A stretch of 64,000 nucleotides of DNA from Saccharomycopsis phalli. Lineage: Eukaryota; Ascomycota; Saccharomycetes; Ascoideales; Saccharomycopsidaceae. A model generated the notes under the pieces. The model saw only the letters and a list, made by a program, of their open reading frames with translations. It was not told the DNA's origin and made no database searches. Each line of letters opens with the position of its first letter. Position 1 is the stretch's first letter. The DNA is taken from contig CP073215.1 in the NCBI GenBank assembly GCA_020342235.1, positions 310,001 to 374,000 on the forward strand, given 5' to 3'. This document shows positions 58,985 to 64,000 of the stretch, piece by piece. The position numbers were made by a program, and so were the translations under genes.

Positions 58985-60934
58985 TGAAGATTGTCCAGGT
59001 GGTTGTTTAAGCGGATGTAAATCATGATTGTGCAAAGTGCTGTTAAACGGATGTAAATGAAATCTCGGGTAGCCTTGAATTCATTTCATGAAATCAACAG
59101 TTCTGACATTTTCATCCCATGGCTCCACATTCTGAACATTCTCACATCCCAAAGCCTCGGGATATTCAGCCTTGAGTAGACTTCTGATTCATATGGCTCA
59201 CCATCTCGATAAACACCCTTTATAACTTACAGCTTGGCTTCGGTATGTTTACATGACTTGCAGCTTTATTATTGCACATACTATATATCAACGCCAGTTT
59301 GACAATGCCAAAAAGTCCGGACGCATAACATGAATCAGTATTGGCAAGTATATGTATTTTGCACTATAGAAAACGACAGGCATCTATGAAATGAAATGTA
59401 AAGTCTTGGGGACAGGCAACAGAAAGTGGTGTACATGTACATCAAAGGAGAGATGTACACCAATGTAATAGAGTAACTAGGATACGACTTGGTAAAATAG
59501 CTAAATATTTGCCTGAATATACTCAAGGAGACTCATTCTCTGTGTAGAAAGAAATGGCATGACTAGACCATTCCTTTGTGACAGCCAGAATGGAACTGAA
59601 CATAAATCTCCATTTAACCAACGTAATATATAGAAATCATATTGTGTTCGACTGCCGTTTCCCGTTATTCGCTATAAAAGGAACAAGACATTTTTAATCA
59701 AATATCTGGGCAAAAATTTAACCATTCCAACTACTAATGAGGCCATCAACAATAAGCTACTTGGTTGTATGCAGTATTACATTATAAACTTTTTGAGTAA
59801 AGTAAACTATGTTCTTTTACGCATTTCCGCCGTGCTTCCACTAAGAACATTCGTGAAATGCCGTGTGTATATATCGCTAGTTGTCTGAGCATCCCAGCTT
59901 CAATTTGGTGACTATTAACAGGCCTCTGCCTAAACATTCCTCGTATCTAACATTCATTTATAATTGCGCACCCGACTGGGAGAATATAATCAATCATTTA
60001 CAATCAAACGTGGTTATGACCCCCCTAACAACTTCCATCCCTTTAATTCTATCGATACATCATGTCCTGAATGTCAACCTAGACCAATTACTCGGCTTAT
60101 CAAGTCTTTAGCAGTGAAATGACTCGTACTCCCAACTTGAAAATATGCCTTTTGAAAGAATCTTTCAAATGCAGTATAATCTCCGAATTAGTCAGGCGAG
60201 CTGGCTTGCAAATGGGTTATAGTACAGGCACAATGGCATTATGCTGAGGGCAGTTTTGGTAAGCCGCCAACTAGAGGTATAAATGCTGTGATTTGAATGT
60301 GCCACTTGAATTTCAATTATTGAGCAAGCATGACCAATGTGATATTATTCACAATCTTGGGTGCTGAATCATGTTGTTCCAAGGCACGGAGTGACCAAGG
60401 TTTTATCTCATGGGGTTTTATTTCATGGGTGTATGTCTGTCTGGTGAATATGGGAATACCAGACATGTTGAGGCACAAGCCCAATGGATGAAACCAGTGG
60501 GAATATGGCAGTTGTAAACATCATTTGGATTATTAAACTGTTTTGTATCTGGTGGTTGTAGGCAATTCCTCAAGCTGCTTATTCTCAATATTAAGGTATT
60601 TCAGCTACCCAAGTCTGTTATTCCTGTAGATCAACCACCACATGGTTATAGATAATTCACTGTAGATTATTCGCTGTAGATAATTCACTGTAGATTATTC
60701 ACTGTAGATTATTCACTGTAAATAATTCACTGTAGATTATTCACTGTAGATTATTCCATCACTGTAGATAATTCCCATGCCATTTAGATATTCCATCACT
60801 GTAGATTATCATCCCTTGTACTTCTCATATAATACAATTACCACACGCATCCCATGCTAACCATTTCATACTAGATTTCATGACACCTCCAATTTTTCTT
60901 CTTCTGATACATTATTTCCATGCATTCACGACCC
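58985..60934. other. Gene-free 1.9-kb spacer
   Basis: AATGGCATGACTAGACCATTCC at about 59550 matches repeat pieces near 25490 and 26245. An ATTCACTGTAGATTATTC array (14-bp step) occupies about 60655-60790. No ORF with features is seen; the longest one lacks an ATG. Confidence 0.55.
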
Positions 60935-62389
60935 TCACAAAGGAATATCCTTGCCCGTGGCCACACACCAGATCAAATAAAAGTTCAACACGGTAATAAA
61001 CAACCAGATGGCAATACTCAAGAGCCGCACCACTGTGCCATTGCTCATGTCGACGTACTGCTGCTCGTGCGGAAGCAACGACTGGTCGTCGGCGAAATCG
61101 TCCAAACAAATGTCTGTGCTGCCGTTTACAGCCACCTTCATAATCTCACGGTCGTTGGTGAACATAATGAGCGGCGCAGACACCACAGGAAGAAGCAAGC
61201 TGAGCACAACTTGGGAGAAGTTCAATATGCTGCTGAGCCCGTGCCGGCCGGCGAAAAGCGACACCAAAAGACACGGGGCAATGGCCACCGAGCGAGTAAT
61301 GATACGGCGCACCGACGGGGCAACGGACCAGTCCAAGAACCCTTCTGAGACCATTTGGCCAGCCAACGTGCAGACAACACCGGCACTGAGCCCAGAAAAG
61401 AGAAGGGCCAAGGCAAACACTGTGCCTGCGGCCTGGGACACGTTTTCGATCATGAGCTTGTGGATGGTGAACAAGTCTGGGACGTCTGTGGAGTCGGAGA
61501 ACGTGGCTGCGGCTATTATGAGGATCAGACAGTTGACAAACAACGCAACCGTGAAGAGAGATACCACCAACTCCGTAATGGTGTACGCCATGGTCTCGGA
61601 AATCGCCTCGTACGACGGCCGGTACTCCGCACCCTCTGTCACGTGACCATGGGCCAGGTCGTATTCCTTGAGGCGAGGTTGGACGAGCCCAGAGCCTAGG
61701 TATAAGCTGTGGGGCATGACGGTGGCGCCAAGAATTGCCAACGAGAGATAGAGCCCGTCGCTCTGGACCGCAGCACGTGACGGAAGGAACCCGCGCACAA
61801 TCTCGGGTAACGTCACGTATTCGCGGACGGCAAATAGCTCAACGGCAAAGCAAACAACAGTGCCGAGCACTAGGAGCGACACACAGCCCTCAAAGATGCG
61901 GACCACGGTCATTGGGCCGTTGGGACGGTATGCCATGAGCACCACTAGTACGTCGATGATTGTCAACACCACTCCGACGAAAAGCGGGATTCCAAGCAAG
62001 ATATTCAAGGCAATCGCAGTGCCAATGACCTCCGCCAAGTCCGTGGCTATAATCGCCGTCTCCGTCAAGATATAGAGCGGGATGTTCGCGTGTCTGGGGA
62101 AGTGGATCTTGCAGTTCTGCGCCAAATCGCGACCCGTAACCGCACCAAGCTTGGCACACAACGTCTGGAGGAAGATTGCCATGAGATTGGCGACAAACAC
62201 CGAAAAGAGGAGCGCATACTTGAACTTTGACGCTGCCACCGAGCTCGAATAGTTGCCCGGGTCCATGAACGCCACAGATACCATGATCCCGGGCCCAAGA
62301 AACGAGATGTATTTCCTAATCACCGCCCCTAGCTTTTGTGCCTGGGTAAGAAGCAGCTGCCCGCTTCTTACGCCCACGTCTTGGTTCAT
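60935..62389 (-). CDS. SMF: NRAMP divalent-metal transporter (Smf family)
   Basis: Proton-coupled Mn2+/Fe2+ transporter of 484 residues with about eleven hydrophobic segments. Metal-site motifs are intact: DPGN in FMDPGNYSSSV (43-46) and MPHS in GATVMPHSLYLGSG (225-228). The latter sits in the fungal consensus that continues LVQPRLKEYD. The length is near yeast Smf3 (473, vacuolar) rather than Smf1 (575), but N-terminal length alone does not fix location. The frame above runs through an A14 tract (62409-62422) and begins with TTG, so the ATG at 62389 is chosen. That leaves an oligo(A) run about 20 nt before the start codon. Confidence 0.95.
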   Translation of the reverse strand: MNQDVGVRSGQLLLTQAQKLGAVIRKYISFLGPGIMVSVAFMDPGNYSSSVAASKFKYALLFSVFVANLMAIFLQTLCAKLGAVTGRDLAQNCKIHFPRHANIPLYILTETAIIATDLAEVIGTAIALNILLGIPLFVGVVLTIIDVLVVLMAYRPNGPMTVVRIFEGCVSLLVLGTVVCFAVELFAVREYVTLPEIVRGFLPSRAAVQSDGLYLSLAILGATVMPHSLYLGSGLVQPRLKEYDLAHGHVTEGAEYRPSYEAISETMAYTITELVVSLFTVALFVNCLILIIAAATFSDSTDVPDLFTIHKLMIENVSQAAGTVFALALLFSGLSAGVVCTLAGQMVSEGFLDWSVAPSVRRIITRSVAIAPCLLVSLFAGRHGLSSILNFSQVVLSLLLPVVSAPLIMFTNDREIMKVAVNGSTDICLDDFADDQSLLPHEQQYVDMSNGTVVRLLSIAIWLFITVLNFYLIWCVATGKDIPL

Positions 62390-63260
62390 TGGTATATCTG
62401 GCTGGTGCTTTTTTTTTTTTTTGAATGTGCCCAAGATCGCTTAGACCGTGCTTATGTCAGCAGGGCTGATGCTGACAGCTCATGACATGGACATTATAAT
62501 ATTTACTCAAGGCTAGTGCTATACCAGGATCTTAGAGCAGATTTATACTTTTGTTGTCTGGGACTAAATGCGGCCATGTAGTCGTCGAAAGAACTCGGCG
62601 ACAAATTACTTTCAACGGGTGCTTATGAATATGTAGAGTAATGGGAATTGGAAGGGCAATGAGCTTTTGCCTAGGTCGTAGGATTCACTCTGTAGCATTC
62701 TGGCAGCTACTGAAAACCGCCAGCTCTGGATATTTGTCCAACAATCTTTATTTGGGCGGGGTTTTCAATGTGCATTTTGCAATTGTATTGTTGATTGTAT
62801 TGTTGATTCGTACTTTATCGATTCGAACTTTATCAATTCGAACTTGTGTAAAAGCCTGGTACCTTTGCTCAAGCATTACCGTTGACGACTGAAAATGGCA
62901 CTGCTACTTAGGCAGAAGAACCCAGTGGGTAAAACTCTAGCTACATTAATATTCTCCACTATTTGATAATCTCTACTGTTTGATAATCTCCACTGTTTGA
63001 TAATCTCCACTGTTTGATAATCTCCAGCTAAATAATATACCTTCACTTTATCGTAAATCACTTTGGTTGCTACGCCAAGTATATATAGTTTGTCATTGTC
63101 TATCATCACTCATGCCAAGTCTAAAACCATACTCATCTACCATCACTCCTCAGGTCACTATATGCCACAACCATTACTATCACCTCACAACTTCTACCTC
63201 TCACATATAATCCATCACTATACTCTAATTACCTTTCTAACACCTTTCTAACTACCTTCC
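62390..63260. other. Intergenic with SINE-like copy and small arrays
   Basis: A SINE-like repeat lies at 62495-62645 (-). TTGATTCGTACTTTATCGATTC-type repeats are at about 62795-62850 and a TGTTTGATAATCTCCACT 18-bp array at about 62957-63029. TTCCTTAATTACC repeats at about 63255-63290 run into the TRM9 stop. No gene is seen. Confidence 0.6.
62495..62645 (-). mobile_element. SINE-like tail copy
   Basis: On the minus strand: CCCATTACTCTACATATTCA, GAGTTCTTTCGACGACTACA, TAGTCCCAGACAACAAAAGT, and CCTGGTATAGCACTAGCCTT with an AT-rich tail. It is a diverged member of the head type seen at 16797 and 27138. Confidence 0.65.
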
Positions 63261-63986
63261 TTAATTACCTTCCTTAATTACCTTCTCCTTGGAACGAATA
63301 ATTGCCCACCAATTATCCTTCTGATACCCACTGCGAACCACTTCCCCTCCCGCTGTAGCCACATCCTGCTCCAATTCTCCCTGTTTGTACAAGTGATAGT
63401 ACCGCATTTTGGTCTCCTCCTGCTCATCTTGCTTCTTTTGCAACACCCACGGCACCAAAATATCTTGCGGCATTCCCTCGCTCCATCCTCTACGAGAATT
63501 CTTTTGTTCCAATGCCCAGACATAAATCAACGCTTCTCCGTGGGCCCGGAGCGTCGCCAAAATCTTTTGTACCGCTTCCACTCGACGCTCCAGGGTGGAA
63601 AAATGGTGGATAACCGCAATGCTAATGGCAAAATCAAACCGGCCTTTTTCATGTGGAAGACTCAATCCATCAGCCACTACAGAGCTGCTATTTGCTGCTC
63701 GGTTCTTGTCCTCGGCCAATTGTACCAATTGTTCCGACCGATCGCTTCCAACTATAAATACATCTTTGTTCACACCAAAGTACTTGCCGTTCCCACACCC
63801 TATATCCAACCCAATGCTCCCCTTTTGTCGTGACTGTAAAAATTCCTCAACCACAGGCCATGGCTTGTATCTGGTGTTTGAAAAGTGTGACGCAATATCA
63901 TTGTAAACCTGGTGTACGTATATCTCTTCGCGAAGGTTTGGGTTTTCCACCGCAAGCATTTTTTTTTCTTCTTCCTGTTGAGACAT
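63261..63986 (-). CDS. TRM9: tRNA wobble-uridine carboxymethyl methyltransferase Trm9
   Basis: SAM-dependent methyltransferase that, with Trm112, forms mcm5U/mcm5s2U at the wobble position of some tRNAs and so tunes decoding. The 241-residue protein has the N-terminal VYNDIASHFSNTRYKPWP block (27-44), the SAM motif LDIGCGNGKYFG (60-71), SDRS (81-84), VVADGLSLP (103-111), AVIHHFST (124-131) and the YYHLYKQGELE signature (197-207) of Trm9/ABH8 enzymes. All expected regions are present and the length fits (yeast 279). The ATG at 63986 lies just inside the window edge, so its promoter is not visible. Confidence 0.95.
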   Translation of the reverse strand: MSQQEEEKKMLAVENPNLREEIYVHQVYNDIASHFSNTRYKPWPVVEEFLQSRQKGSIGLDIGCGNGKYFGVNKDVFIVGSDRSEQLVQLAEDKNRAANSSSVVADGLSLPHEKGRFDFAISIAVIHHFSTLERRVEAVQKILATLRAHGEALIYVWALEQKNSRRGWSEGMPQDILVPWVLQKKQDEQEETKMRYYHLYKQGELEQDVATAGGEVVRSGYQKDNWWAIIRSKEKVIKEGN

Positions 63987-64000
63987 GTTGGTGAGTTGAA

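Noticed and set aside
59881-60111. 76-codon ORF
   Set aside because: It begins with TTG, has no features, and lies in spacer.

Overview
The window is nuclear DNA of a budding yeast (Saccharomycotina). It carries compact, mostly intron-free genes for H/ACA snoRNP, PPZ-type phosphatase, the Cvt cargo aminopeptidase, FSH-type hydrolase and other fungal families. Two signs point to an early-branching, Yarrowia/Dipodascales-like lineage rather than the Saccharomyces group. One is an NDUFAF7 complex I assembly factor. The other is an intron that starts GTGAGT and ends TACTAACCACAG, with the branch site only a few bases from the acceptor. The standard code gives sensible proteins. The species cannot be named from this window.

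Layout. 0-9.4 kb: tubby/LURP-like protein, GAR1, CMS1, an unknown ORF, an RMND1/MRX10-type protein and a fungal DUF8032-like protein. 9.4-13.3 kb: pyrimidine-rich spacer and decayed repeats. 13.3-25.2 kb: cytosolic-type malate dehydrogenase, a membrane-anchored acyl-CoA-synthetase-like protein that has lost its catalytic motifs, vacuolar aminopeptidase I overlapping the end of an FSH-type hydrolase, GPI19/PIG-P, and eIF4B (TIF3), whose 677-nt intron contains a 13-bp minisatellite. 27.6-37.1 kb: one very long gene, FMP27/BLTP2. 39.0-39.9 kb: PPM1. 39.9-55.4 kb: a repeat island holding PPZ1, an intron-bearing tRNA-Ser(CGA), NDUFAF7, a small predicted secreted protein, a damaged copy of part of the 25S rRNA gene, and many short interspersed repeats. 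55.5-64 kb: MATE transporter, a coiled-coil protein (possibly Lrs4-like), NRAMP transporter and TRM9.

Most striking are the repeats. A 3' tail of about 100 bp (hairpin, then GAGCCTAGTATAGCTATAG, then TAA/TTA-rich sequence) recurs at ten or more places on both strands behind different heads. One head, at 54629, has Pol III A and B boxes, so the copy looks like a tRNA-derived SINE. A second repeat family also ends in a TTA-rich tail and may be the remnant of a LINE-like partner; no reverse transcriptase was recognised. A second theme is minisatellite growth everywhere, including in-frame arrays inside at least four unrelated genes and an array apparently grown from a SINE tail.

Functional links are loose, as is normal for a yeast chromosome. 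PPM1 (PP2A methylation) and PPZ1 are both phosphatase-related. GAR1 and CMS1 both serve ribosome biogenesis. GPI19 and FMP27 are both ER membrane-lipid functions. TRM9 and TIF3 act in translation. No operon-like logic is seen except the physical overlap of the FSH-type gene with the upstream ATG of the aminopeptidase gene.
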